Source: Phycicoccus sp. HDW14 (GTDB lineage Bacteria; Actinomycetota; Actinomycetes; Actinomycetales; Dermatophilaceae). Taken from it: a stretch of DNA of 64,000 nt. This document shows, in pieces, positions 14,499-22,852 of the stretch; position 1 is the first letter of the stretch; every line of letters begins with the position of its first letter. The DNA is taken from the NCBI RefSeq assembly GCF_011383005.1, contig NZ_CP049935.1, forward strand, positions 1,178,001 through 1,242,000, read 5' to 3'. A model generated the notes under the pieces. The model was not told the origin of the DNA. It saw only the letters and a program-made list of their open reading frames with translations, and made no database searches. Both the position numbers and the translations under genes were made by a program.

Positions 14499-16347
14499 GT
14501 GGCCGACCTGGAGAAGTCCCTGGATGATGCGGGGCTGACCAACAGCAGCGTGAGGGAGTACGTCCAGCACTGGGCGGAGTACCTCGGCGCGGACCGCATC
14601 GAGGTGGTGAGCGCGTCCGACGACGCCCGCCTCGTCCAGGAGGCCCTCGAGGCCGGCGAGATCGAGCCGGCGGGGAGGGCCTGTACTACTCGCGCAGCTA
14701 CTCCAAGGACACCGCCCGCTCCGAGGAGCGCACGATCGTCGCGACGAGCCGCCCCGAGGACGAGGGCGTCTACAACAACTGGCGCCACACCGACGAGATC
14801 CGCCCCGTCGTCGAGGGTCACATGAAGGGCGCGATGGCGGGCAAGACGATGTACGTCATCCCCTACCTCATGGCCCCGACCGGCAGCCCGCTCGAGCGCT
14901 TCGCCGCCGGCGTCGAGATCACCGACAACCGCACCGTGTGCCTGCACATGATCCGGATGGCCCGGGTCGGCGTGAATCAGATCAACCAGCTGGCCGACCA
15001 GGACATGTTCGTGCGCGCGGTCCACGTGACCGGCGACCTGCCGAACCTCGGCCAGGGCACGCCCGACGACAGGCGCTACTTCGTCACCGTCGCCGACGAG
15101 CGGACCATCCTCCACTTCGGCTCCAGCTACGGCGGCAACGCCCTGCTCGGCAAGATCGCGCACGGCCTGCGCCAGGCGGCCTACGACGGCTGGGCGTCCG
15201 GGGAGTTCCTCGGCGAGCAGTTCATGCTGCTGGGCATCACCGACAAGGAGACCGGCGAGACCCACCACGTCTGCGGCGGCTTCCCGAGCGCCTCGGGCAA
15301 GACCAACCTCGCGATGACCCTCGCGCCCGACGCCCTCGGCGAGCGCTACCACGTGTCGTTCTACGGCGACGACATCGCGTGGCTCTGGGTCGGCGAGGAC
15401 GGCAACCTCTACGGGCTCAACCCCGAGAACGGCGTCTTCGGCGTCGCCAAGGACACCAACGAGAAGACCAACCCGACCGCCCTCGACTCCATCGAGCCCG
15501 GCACGCAGGCGCTCTTCACGAACGTCGCCTACAACGAGGAGACCCACGAGGTGTGGTGGGAGGGACGGACGCCGCACCACCCTGCCGACGCCACCGGCTG
15601 GCGGGACTGGAAGGGCGAGCTCATCTCCGACCGCAACCCCGACGAGGCCGGCGACCCCTGGGCACACCCGAACAGCCGGTTCACGACGACCCTGGCCAAC
15701 GTGCCCAACGTCGCGCCCGACTTCGAGGACCCGAAGGGCGTCAAGATCGACGCCATCATCTTCGGCGGCCGCACCCGCGACCGCGAGCCGCTCGTGCGGG
15801 CCATCGACGACCTCGCCGAGGGTGTCTACGACGGCCTGACGCTCGGGGCCGAGGCCACCGCCGCGGCCGAGGGCGTCGAGGGCAAGCTGCGCTACGACCC
15901 GATGTCGATGCGCCCCTTCATGTCCTACCCGGAGGGGCCGTACGCGGCGCACTGGCTGAAGATCGTCGGCGCCGTCAAGGACCAGCCGGTCTTCGCCCAC
16001 GTCAACTGGTTCCAGCGCGACCCGAGGACGGGCACTTCCTGTGGCCCGGCTACCGCGAGAACCTGCGCGCCCTGCTCTGGCTCGTGCAGTACAAGAAGGG
16101 CGAGGTCACCGGCCGCCGCACGGCCGTCGGCACGATCCCGCTCAAGGAGGAGCTCGACCTCGACGGGCTCGACATCGACGCGGGCGACCTCGACACGATC
16201 CTCGACATCGACGTCGAGCGCTGGCGCCAGGAGATGGGCTTCCGCGAGGAGCACCTCAAGCAGTTCGCGAACCTGCCCGAGGAGATCTGGGAGGCCCACC
16301 GACGGGTCGCCGCGGCCCTCGACCAGGAGGCCTCGGTCACCGCCTGA
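14499..16347 (+). CDS. pckA: Phosphoenolpyruvate carboxykinase (GTP), two apparent frameshifts
   Basis: The enzyme converts oxaloacetate to PEP with GTP. GTG 14499 has AAAGGG eight bases ahead; GTG 14490 is an alternative. The body contains TMYVIPYLMAPTGSPLERFA, SYGGNALLGKIAHGLR, the kinase-1a P-loop CGGFPSASGKTNLAM, the metal-binding FYGDDIAWLWVGEDGNLYGL, NPENGVFGVAKDTNEKTNP and IIFGGRTRDREPL. Missing bases in the runs 14672-14675 and 16021-16023 split it; adding one G and one C gives a 616-residue protein, the usual length. The P-loop has Ser where classic GTP enzymes have the reactive Cys (PSACGKTN). The N-terminal third is also rather divergent from mycobacterial PckA. Confidence 0.85.
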
Positions 16348-16356
16348 CGACGACGG

Positions 16357-16393
16357 CACGCCTGCATCGGAGCACCTCTACGATGCAGGCGTG
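16357..16393 (+). terminator. Perfect 13-bp hairpin between pckA and pabB
   Basis: CACGCCTGCATCG at 16357-16369 and its exact complement at 16381-16393, 11-nt loop. It starts ten bases after the pckA stop. The right arm includes the GTG start of pabB, so it may also mask translation initiation. Confidence 0.6.
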
Positions 16394-17422
16394 TCGGAGG
16401 CGAGGTTCGGGTCGCTCGTCGCCCGGGGAGTCGAGGACGTGGTCCACGACCCGGACCTGCTGACGTCCGGCTTCTGGGTGGTCGTCCTGACCTTCGAGGG
16501 CGAGCTGACCGCCGTGCGGATGGGGGAGGTCCGCCGCGAGGAGCCCCCTGTCGCGGGTCGCGTCGGGGGCTGGCCCGTGCTCGAGGGGGAGTGGCGCTCC
16601 AGCCTTGACCGGTCCGCCTACCTCGCCGGCGTCGACGAGGTCCGCCGGCGGATCGCCGCCGGCACCGTCTACCAGGTCAACCTCTGCCGGGTGCTCGAGC
16701 ACGACCTGCCCGCGGACGCCTCGGTGACCGCCCTCGGCGACGTGCTGGCCCGCGGCAACCCCGCGCCGTACGCGGCGACCATCGACCTGCCCGAGGCCGG
16801 GCTCGAGGTCGCCTGCGCCTCACCGGAGTCCTTCCTCGTGCGGCGTGGCGAGGTGCTGACCTCGAGCCCGATCAAGGGCACGGCCACCACCCCCGCCGCG
16901 ATGCTGCCCAAGGACTACGCCGAGAACGTCATGATCGTCGACCTCGTGCGCAACGACCTCGCCCACGTCAGCCGACCCGGCACCGTCGAGGTCGACGCGC
17001 TGTGCCGGCTCGAGGAGCACCCCGGCCTGGTCCACCTCGTGTCCGACGTCACCGGCCGGTTGCGCCCTCGCACGACGTGGCGTGACGTGCTCGCGGCGAC
17101 CTTCCCGCCCGGATCGGTCAGTGGCGCACCGAAGCACACCGCCCTGATGGCCATCGCCGACCTCGAGCCGGTGCCCCGCGGGCCGTACTGCGGGGCCGTG
17201 GGGTGGGTCGACGCCGACCGTGACGAGGCGGTGCTGGCGGTCGGCATCCGGACCTTCTGGGCGGCCCGCTCCGACGCCGGTCGCCGGGTGCTGCGCTTCG
17301 GCACGGGCGCCGGCATCACGTGGGGGAGCTCGGCGGAGCAGGAGTGGGACGAGACCGAGCTCAAGGCGGCGCGCCTCGTCGCCCTTGCCACGGGTCGGCG
17401 GCCCGGGTCTGCGAGGCTGTGA
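16391..17422 (+). CDS. pabB: Chorismate-binding enzyme, likely aminodeoxychorismate synthase component I
   Basis: A 343-residue protein from GTG 16391. It shows the chorismate-binding core of the anthranilate/ADC synthase family: AAGTVYQVNLCRVLEHDLP, ACASPESFLVRRGEVLTSSP, IKGTATTPAAMLPKDYAENV, MIVDLVRNDLAHV, PGSVSGAPKHTALMAIADLE and RGPYCGAVGWVD. PIKGT (Lys) matches ADC synthase; anthranilate synthases have PIAGT, so PabB is favoured. The next gene is a class IV aminotransferase of the PabC type, four bases on, which supports para-aminobenzoate/folate synthesis. A glutamine amidotransferase partner (PabA) is not in the window. The N-terminal domain is short. Confidence 0.82.
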   Translation: MSEARFGSLVARGVEDVVHDPDLLTSGFWVVVLTFEGELTAVRMGEVRREEPPVAGRVGGWPVLEGEWRSSLDRSAYLAGVDEVRRRIAAGTVYQVNLCRVLEHDLPADASVTALGDVLARGNPAPYAATIDLPEAGLEVACASPESFLVRRGEVLTSSPIKGTATTPAAMLPKDYAENVMIVDLVRNDLAHVSRPGTVEVDALCRLEEHPGLVHLVSDVTGRLRPRTTWRDVLAATFPPGSVSGAPKHTALMAIADLEPVPRGPYCGAVGWVDADRDEAVLAVGIRTFWAARSDAGRRVLRFGTGAGITWGSSAEQEWDETELKAARLVALATGRRPGSARL

Positions 17423-17425
17423 ACC

Positions 17426-18268
17426 ATGACGGACATCCGCGTGTGGGTCGACGGTGCCCGCGTCCCGAGCGACGCCCCGGCGGTGAGCGCCGTCGACCAC
17501 GGTGTCACCGTCGGCGACGGTGCCTTCGAGACCGCGAAGGTCGTCGACGGCACCCCCTTCGCCGTCGGACGCCACCTCGCGCGCCTCGACCGCACGATGG
17601 CCGGCCTCGGCCTGCCGCGCGCCGACCACGACCGGGTGCGCGAGGGCGTCGCCGCCGTCCTCGACGGCGAGCCGATCGGGTTCGGCCGGCTGCGCTGGAC
17701 GGTGACCGGCGGCCACGGTCCGCTCGGGTCGGACCGGCTCGACTCGGCGCTCACCTACATCGTCACGGCCGTGGAGCACGCGCGACCGCCCGCCTCCGGG
17801 TCGGTCGTCACCGTGCCGTGGGTGCGCAACGAGCGGTCGGCGACGGCCGGGCTGAAGACCACCTCGTACGCCGAGAACGTCGTCGCCCTGGCCCGCGCGG
17901 CCGAGCAGGGCGCCATCGAGGCCCTCTTCGCGAACACCCGCGGGGAGCTGTGCGAGGCGACCGGCAGCAACGTCTTCGTCGTCACCGACGGGGTCCTGCG
18001 CACCCCGCCCCTGACGAGCGGCTGCCTCGCGGGCATCTCGCGCGAGCTGGTGCTCGAGTGGTGCCGGGAGGACGGGCTCGAGGTCCGCGAGGAGCCCCTG
18101 CCGATGGCCGTCCTCACCGAGGCCGACGAGGTCTTCCTCACCTCCTCGATCAAGGACGTCATGCCGGTCTCCGCCGTCGACGGCCGCGGGCTGCCGGCGC
18201 CCGGGCCGGTCACGAGGGCGGCGATGGACGTCTGGGCCCGGCACGCCGCGCGGACGGCCGAGCCGTGA
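17426..18268 (+). CDS. pabC: Aminodeoxychorismate lyase / class IV aminotransferase
   Basis: A 280-residue fold-type IV PLP enzyme from ATG 17426. Motifs: VSAVDHGVTVGDGAFETAKV at the N-terminus, the PLP lysine in AGLKTTSYAENVVALARAAE, EATGSNVFVVTDG, LRTPPLTSGCLAGISRELVL and DEVFLTSSIKDVMPVSAVDG. The order matches PabC and branched-chain aminotransferases. Because it follows the ADC synthase subunit directly, the lyase that releases pyruvate to give 4-aminobenzoate is the better call. The D-amino-acid or branched-chain aminotransferase alternative is not excluded. It overlaps the next gene by four bases (GTGA). Confidence 0.8.
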   Translation: MTDIRVWVDGARVPSDAPAVSAVDHGVTVGDGAFETAKVVDGTPFAVGRHLARLDRTMAGLGLPRADHDRVREGVAAVLDGEPIGFGRLRWTVTGGHGPLGSDRLDSALTYIVTAVEHARPPASGSVVTVPWVRNERSATAGLKTTSYAENVVALARAAEQGAIEALFANTRGELCEATGSNVFVVTDGVLRTPPLTSGCLAGISRELVLEWCREDGLEVREEPLPMAVLTEADEVFLTSSIKDVMPVSAVDGRGLPAPGPVTRAAMDVWARHAARTAEP

Positions 18269-18708
18269 CCGGGACCCCGACCAAGCGGCCGTTCTTCCGG
18301 GACGCCGAGGACCACGACGAGTGGGAGTGGCGGCGCCGGCTGCGGGCGAACCCGACGACCCGTCCGGTCCTGCGCGGCGTCGTCGGCCTCGTGGGGCTCG
18401 TGCTCGTCCTCGGCGGCTTCGCGCTCGTGCCCCTGCCCGGGCCGGGGTGGCTCGTCGTCATCCTCGGGCTGGCCGTGTGGGCCTCCGAGATCGAGCCGGC
18501 CTCGGACCTGCTCGAGTGGGTCAAGCGCCGGGTGCGTTCGTGGGAGGAGTGGGTCCTGCGCCAGCCCCTGTGGGTCAAGGGGGCCGTGGCCCTGGCGACC
18601 TTCGTGTTCGTGGTCGCGGTGCTCTGGGTGATGCTGCGGCTGACCGGGGTTCCGATGTTCCTGCCGGACGGCCTCGAGGGCTGGCTGCACACGACCGCCG
18701 GGCTCTGA
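18265..18708 (+). CDS. PGPGW transmembrane protein (TIGR02611-like)
   Basis: GTG 18265 opens a 147-residue membrane protein. Two TM segments surround the family motif: GVVGLVGLVLVLGGFALVPL, then PLPGPGWLVVILGLAVWASE, and a late segment KGAVALATFVFVVAVLWVML. The PGPGW motif defines this actinobacterial family of unknown function. Overlap with pabC indicates co-transcription. tRNA-Val follows 70 bases downstream. Confidence 0.85.
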   Translation: MTGTPTKRPFFRDAEDHDEWEWRRRLRANPTTRPVLRGVVGLVGLVLVLGGFALVPLPGPGWLVVILGLAVWASEIEPASDLLEWVKRRVRSWEEWVLRQPLWVKGAVALATFVFVVAVLWVMLRLTGVPMFLPDGLEGWLHTTAGL

Positions 18709-18780
18709 CCGGTCGGCACCGGGGTCGATTTCCGCCGGGCCCGAGCGGTTGGGTATCCTCGGCAGGCCGTCACGGCACCG

Positions 18781-18854
18781 GGATGTGTAGCTCAGTTGGT
18801 TAGAGCGTTCGCTTCACACGCGAGAGGCCGGGGGTTCGAGTCCCTCCACATCCA
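18781..18854 (+). tRNA. tRNA-Val (CAC)
   Basis: Acceptor GGATGTG at 18781 pairs with CACATCC at 18847-18853. The anticodon loop TTCACAC gives CAC. The T-arm GGGGGTTCGAGTCCCTC is intact. CCA is not encoded. The last 14 bases of the tRNA and the next three are duplicated downstream at 18944. Confidence 0.95.
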
Positions 18855-18857
18855 CGA

Positions 18858-18891
18858 AAGCCCTCCGGGAGCGTCAGCGACCGGAGGGCTT
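18858..18891 (+). terminator. Terminator of tRNA-Val(CAC)
   Basis: AAGCCCTCCGG at 18858-18868 with its exact complement at 18881-18891, an 11-bp stem with a 12-nt loop. Confidence 0.8.
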
Positions 18892-18943
18892 CGTGGTGTG
18901 GCGGGGCTCGGCGGGTCCCGTGTGCGCACGGGCGCGGAGCGGA

Positions 18944-18960
18944 TCCCTCCACATCCACGA
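18944..18960 (+). repeat. Second copy of the tRNA-Val 3' end (att-like)
   Basis: TCCCTCCACATCCACGA at 18944-18960 is identical to 18841-18857, the tRNA 3' end plus three bases. The copies are 103 bases apart and each is followed at once by its own hairpin. This is the form of an integration scar or of a partial tRNA duplication. Confidence 0.75.
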
Positions 18961-18961
18961 C

Positions 18962-18992
18962 AAGCCCCGGCCGCGCCAGCGGCTCGGGGCTT
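18962..18992 (+). terminator. Second terminator behind the duplicated tRNA tail
   Basis: AAGCCCCG at 18962-18969 pairs with CGGGGCTT at 18985-18992, extendable inward with a one-base bulge (GCCGC/GCGGC-type), followed by TTC. Confidence 0.65.
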
Positions 18993-19054
18993 TCGTCGTG
19001 TTCACGGGGTGACCCGACGGAAATGCAGTGGGTGCAACGTCGGTTGTCGGGTGT

Positions 19055-19411
19055 ATGCATGACCTCATGACGATGTCGGTGCGGAGCATCCACACCTTCC
19101 CCGAGCAGCGGGCGGCCGGGCACGAGCACGAGAGCGCCGAGGTGGCCCTGCTCGGCCTGGTGGGCGACCGGCCGAAGAAGGCCGCGGTCTCGGTGGTCGG
19201 CAACGACTCGCCGCACACCCGCGCCAACCTCGTCCTCGACGCCCCGACGCACGAGGTCGAGGCGCTGACCGGCCACGTGGTCCGGGTCGGAGAGGTGCTG
19301 CTCGCGGTCGAGGCCACCGGCAACGCCTGTGCCGGCCTGTACGCGGCGGTCGGGAAGCCGGGCTTCGTGCACGTCGGCGACGTCCTGGAGGTCGTGGAGG
19401 ACGGCGCGTGA
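19055..19411 (+). CDS. Small hypothetical protein heading the 10-methyl fatty acid operon
   Basis: A protein of about 118 residues; starts at 19055, 19067 or 19073 are possible and no strong ribosome-binding site decides. After the start the sequence reads MSVRSIHTFPEQRAAGHEHE, EVALLGLVGDRPKKAAVSVV, then ALTGHVVRVGEVLLAVEATG and GKPGFVHVGDVLEVV. I do not recognise a domain. The last codons overlap the FAD enzyme gene (GTGA), so it is co-translated. A small unknown gene (tmsC) accompanies tmsA and tmsB in some actinobacteria; whether this one is that gene cannot be settled from sequence reading. Confidence 0.6.
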   Translation: MHDLMTMSVRSIHTFPEQRAAGHEHESAEVALLGLVGDRPKKAAVSVVGNDSPHTRANLVLDAPTHEVEALTGHVVRVGEVLLAVEATGNACAGLYAAVGKPGFVHVGDVLEVVEDGA

Positions 19412-20804
19412 GCCTGTCCGTTCCCACCACCACCGGTGCGGCCGCCCACGACGCCGGCGTCCAGCGCCTGGTGGCGAGCCACCGCGCGATCCCCGAGGGC
19501 GCACCCGTGCGCCTGGCCAAGCGCACGAGCAACCTCTTCCGGGCCCGCACCGCCACCGACGCACCTGGCCTCGACACCAGCGGCCTGACGGGCGTGGTCT
19601 CGGTCGACCCCCACGCGCGCACCGCCGACGTCCAGGGCATGTGCACCTACGAGGACCTCGTCGACGCGACGCTCCCGCACGGCCTGACGCCCCTCGTCGT
19701 GCCGCAGCTGCGCACCATCACCCTCGGCGGGGCGGTGACCGGGCTTGGCATCGAGTCGACCTCGTGGCGCAACGGGCTGCCGCACGAGTCGGTGCTCGAG
19801 ATGGACGTGCTGACGGGGGCGGGCGAGGTGGTCACGGCCGACGCCACGAGCCGCAACACCGACCTCTTCCGGGGCTTCCCGAACTCCTACGGCACGCTCG
19901 GCTACGCGACCCGGCTGCGCATCGAGCTCGAGCCGGTCGGCCGCACCGTCTCGCTGCGCCACGTGCGCTTCCACGACCTCGACACCCTGCTCGCGGCCGT
20001 CGGCGACGTGATGACGAGCGGCGCCCACGACGGTGAGGCCGTCGACTACCTCGACGGCGTGGTCTTCACCGCCGACGAGTCCTACCTCGTCCTCGGCCGG
20101 CGCACCGACGAGCCGGGCCCCACGAGCGACTACACCGGGCAGCGGGTCTTCTACCGCTCGATCCAGCACGACCGACCGCGCCCCACCCGCGACACCCTGA
20201 CCACCCTCGACTACCTGTGGCGCTGGGACACCGACTGGTTCTGGTGCTCACGGGCCTTCGGCGCCCAGAACCCGGTGGTCCGTCGGCTCTGGCCGCGCCG
20301 CTGGCTGCGCTCGAGCGTGTACTGGAAGCTCGTCGCCCTCGACCGGCGCTTCGACGTCGCCGACCGCCTCGAGGCCCGCAAGGGGCTCCCGCCGCGCGAG
20401 CGGGTCGTGCAGGACGTCGAGATCCCGCTCGAGCGCACCGCCGACTTCCTGCGCTGGTTCCTCCGCGAGGTGCCGATCGAGCCGATCTGGCTGTGCCCGT
20501 TGCAGCTTCGCGCCGACCACGCCTGGACCCTCTACCCGCTGGAGCCGGGGAGCGGTACGTCAACGTCGGCTTCTGGTCCACCGTCCCCGTCGACCCGGCC
20601 GGCGGGCCGGGGGCCACGAACCGCCGCATCGAGGACGCCGTGAGCGACCTCGGTGGGCACAAGTCCCTGTACTCGGAGGCCTTCTACGACGAGGAGACCT
20701 TCTGGCGCCACTACGGCGGCGCCGACTACCCGGCGCTCAAGGAGCGCTACGACCCCGGACACCGGCTGCCCGACCTCTACGCGAAGGCCGTCCGCGGTGC
20801 CTGA
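19408..20804 (+). CDS. tmsA: FAD-binding oxidoreductase of 10-methyl fatty acid synthesis (TmsA-like), apparent frameshift
   Basis: GTG 19408 opens a FAD-binding type 4 (VAO/DIMINUTO-like) domain: RLAKRTSNLFRARTATDAPG, VVSVDPHARTADVQGMCTY, PLVVPQLRTITLGGAVTGLG and PNSYGTLGYATRLRIELEP. The C-terminal part has PIEPIWLCPLQLRADHAWTLY and, after adding one G in 20547-20550, GERYVNVGFWSTVPVDP and FYDEETFWRHYGGADYPALK. Corrected length is 465 residues. In mycobacteria the pair Rv0449c-Rv0447c and in other actinobacteria tmsA-tmsB combine such a reductase with a SAM methyltransferase to turn oleoyl phospholipid into 10-methylstearate. This enzyme would reduce the 10-methylene intermediate. The methyltransferase follows 18 bases downstream. 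Confidence 0.78.
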
Positions 20805-20822
20805 CCCGACCAGGAGGAGCAC

Positions 20823-22082
20823 GTGAGCATCGCCCAGATCGTCGAGTCCGTCGTCGACGGACCCCTGCCGCTGCGCGTCGAGGCGTACGACGGCTCCGCC
20901 GTCGGACCGGCCGAGGCGGCCCGTCGCCTCACCGTCGCGACCCCGCGCGGCCTCAGCTACCTCGCCACCGCCCCCGGCGACCTCGGGCTGGCCCGGGCCT
21001 ACGTCTCGGGCGACCTGCGCGTCGACGGCGTGCACCCCGGCGACCCCTACGACCTGCTCGCCGACCTCTCCGGCGTGCACTTCCGCCGACCCGGGCGCGA
21101 GCAGGTCCTCGAGCTGTCGAGGACCCTCGGCGTCCGCGGCCTCACCCCGCCGCCCCCGCCGCCGCAGGAGAGCCTGCCGCGGTGGCGCCGGCTGGCGGAA
21201 GGGCTGCGGCACAGCCACACCCGTGACGCCGAGGCCATCCACCACCACTACGACGTCTCCAACCGGTTCTACGAGATGGTCCTCGGCGCGTCGATGACCT
21301 ACACGTGCGCCTGCTACCCCTCGGCCGACGCGACCCTCGAGGAGGCGCAGGAGAACAAGTACCGCCTCGTCTTCGACAAGCTCGCCCTGCGCCCCGGTGA
21401 CCGGCTGCTCGACATCGGCTGCGGCTGGGGCGGGATGGTCCGCTACGCGGCGCGGCGCGGGGTGTCGGTCCTCGGCGTCACGCTCTCGCGCGAGCAGGCC
21501 CTCTGGGCCCAGAAGGCCATCGCCGAGGAGGGGCTCGCCGACCTCGCCGAGGTGCGGCACAGCGACTACCGGGCGGTGTCGGAGAACGGGTTCGACGCCG
21601 TCTCCTCGATCGGGCTCACCGAGCACATCGGCGTCCGCAACTACCCGGCCTACTTCGGGTTCATCCGCGACCGGCTGCGCCCCGGCGGGCTGCTGCTCAA
21701 CCACTGCATCACCCGGCCCCACAACCGGCGCATGGAGACCGGGGCGTTCATCGACCGCTACGTCTTCCCGGACGGCGAGCTCACCGGGTCCGGCCGCATC
21801 ATCACCGAGGCGCAGGACGCGGGGCTCGAGGTCCTCCACGAGGAGAACCTGCGCGAGCACTACGCCCTCACCCTCGCGGGGTGGTGCCGCAACCTCGTCG
21901 AGCACTGGGACGAGTGCGTCGAGGAGGTCGGGGAGGGCACCGCGCGGGTCTGGGGCCTGTACATGGCCGGCTCGCGACTCGGGTTCGAGCGCAACGAGAT
22001 CCAGCTGCACCACGTGCTCGCCGCCAAGACCGACGACGAGGGGCACCACGACCTCCCGCTGCGCCCGTGGTGGGGCGCCTGA
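20823..22082 (+). CDS. tmsB: Cyclopropane-fatty-acid-synthase-family methyltransferase (TmsB-like)
   Basis: A 419-residue protein with AGGAGGAG ahead of GTG 20823. The CFA-synthase core is complete: AEAIHHHYDVSNRFYEMVLG, MTYTCACYPSADATLEEAQE, SAM-binding LLDIGCGWGGMVRYAARRGV, DAVSSIGLTEHIGVRNYP and GWCRNLVEHWDECVEEVGEG. The N-terminal SCP-like part (LATAPGDLGLARAYVSGDL) is also typical. With the upstream FAD enzyme it would methylenate oleate in phospholipids at C10 using S-adenosylmethionine, the first step to tuberculostearic-type acids. A cyclopropane synthase is the alternative, but the FAD partner argues against it. The TetR gene converges from the right. Confidence 0.85.
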   Translation: MSIAQIVESVVDGPLPLRVEAYDGSAVGPAEAARRLTVATPRGLSYLATAPGDLGLARAYVSGDLRVDGVHPGDPYDLLADLSGVHFRRPGREQVLELSRTLGVRGLTPPPPPPQESLPRWRRLAEGLRHSHTRDAEAIHHHYDVSNRFYEMVLGASMTYTCACYPSADATLEEAQENKYRLVFDKLALRPGDRLLDIGCGWGGMVRYAARRGVSVLGVTLSREQALWAQKAIAEEGLADLAEVRHSDYRAVSENGFDAVSSIGLTEHIGVRNYPAYFGFIRDRLRPGGLLLNHCITRPHNRRMETGAFIDRYVFPDGELTGSGRIITEAQDAGLEVLHEENLREHYALTLAGWCRNLVEHWDECVEEVGEGTARVWGLYMAGSRLGFERNEIQLHHVLAAKTDDEGHHDLPLRPWWGA

Positions 22083-22098
22083 GGGTCCGGGCCGCTCG

Positions 22099-22744
22099 TC
22101 AGCGCGGGCGCAGGCCGTCCCAGACCAGGGTGGTGAGGTCGTCGGCGAGGTCGTCGGCGGTCCGCCCCGCCGCCGCACCGCGCTCGGCGAGCCAGGCGTC
22201 GGCCGCCGCGCGCACCATCCCGACGAGGGCCACCCCCACAGGGTGGCGGTCGCGGGGTCGTGCGGGGCCGAGCCCTCGACGCCGCCGACGATGCCGGCGA
22301 CGTGCTCGGCGATGCGCCCGGTCATCCCCGCGGCGACGTCGCCGTCGGGCCGCTCCCCGGGCAGCAGCAGCGGGGCGTTGACGATGAACCGGTACACCTC
22401 GGGGTCGTCCTCGACGAGGTGCAGGTAGGCGGCGATGACGGCCCGCACGACCTCGCGCGGGGGAGCGGCTGGCCGTCGCTGCCGTTCGCGGCCCGGGTTA
22501 TGCCGCGGATGATCGTGCCATCGACCCGGTCGGCGACGGCGGCGTAGAGACCGGCGCGGTCGGTGAAGTGCCGGTACACGACCGTCTTCGACGTCCCGGC
22601 CGCTGCGGCGACCTCGTCCATCCCCACCGCGGCCCCGTGCTCGCGGATGGCCCGCACCGTCGACTCGACGAGCTCGCGGCGCCGGGCGAGCCGGTGCTCG
22701 TCCCAGCGCGCGCTGCGGCCGTCGGTCGGGGAGGCGGAGGTCAC
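22099..22744 (-). CDS. TetR-family regulator, two apparent frameshifts
   Basis: GTG 22744 starts the HTH domain: RRELVESTVRAIREHGAAVG, MDEVAAAAGTSKTVVYRHFT, DRAGLYAAVADRV. After adding one base in 22459-22463 the frame continues as REVVRAVIAAYLHLVEDDPE, YRFIVNAPLLLPG and IAEHVAGIVGG. One more in 22233-22237 gives LWGVALVGMVRAAADAWLAE and ends GLRPR at the TGA 22099-22101. Corrected length is 215 residues. It is divergent from the fadA2-fabG4-htdX operon with an operator-like palindrome between them, so it probably represses that operon and itself in response to an acyl ligand. Confidence 0.78.
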
Positions 22745-22764
22745 GGGTCAGGACGGTAGCAGGG

Positions 22765-22789
22765 ACCGGCAGTACCTGTTACCGTCGGT
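22765..22789. promoter_or_regulatory. Operator-like palindrome between tetR and fadA2
   Basis: A 25-base imperfect palindrome, with outer ACCGGC...GTCGGT and inner AGTA...TTAC arms, centred at 22777 between the divergent starts at 22744 and 22853. The adjacent CGGTACCG is a further perfect 8-base palindrome. Such sites are typical TetR targets. Confidence 0.5.
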
Positions 22790-22852
22790 ACCGGATAACT
22801 CCGCGGCGCCGACGACCGTCCGCCGCTCCCGAACGCAGCAGGAGCCAGACCG

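Noticed and set aside
14822-17422. One giant fused frame joining pckA and pabB
   Set aside because: The join is produced by the missing base at 16021-16023, which makes pckA leave its frame; the real pckA ends at 16347 and pabB starts at 16391.
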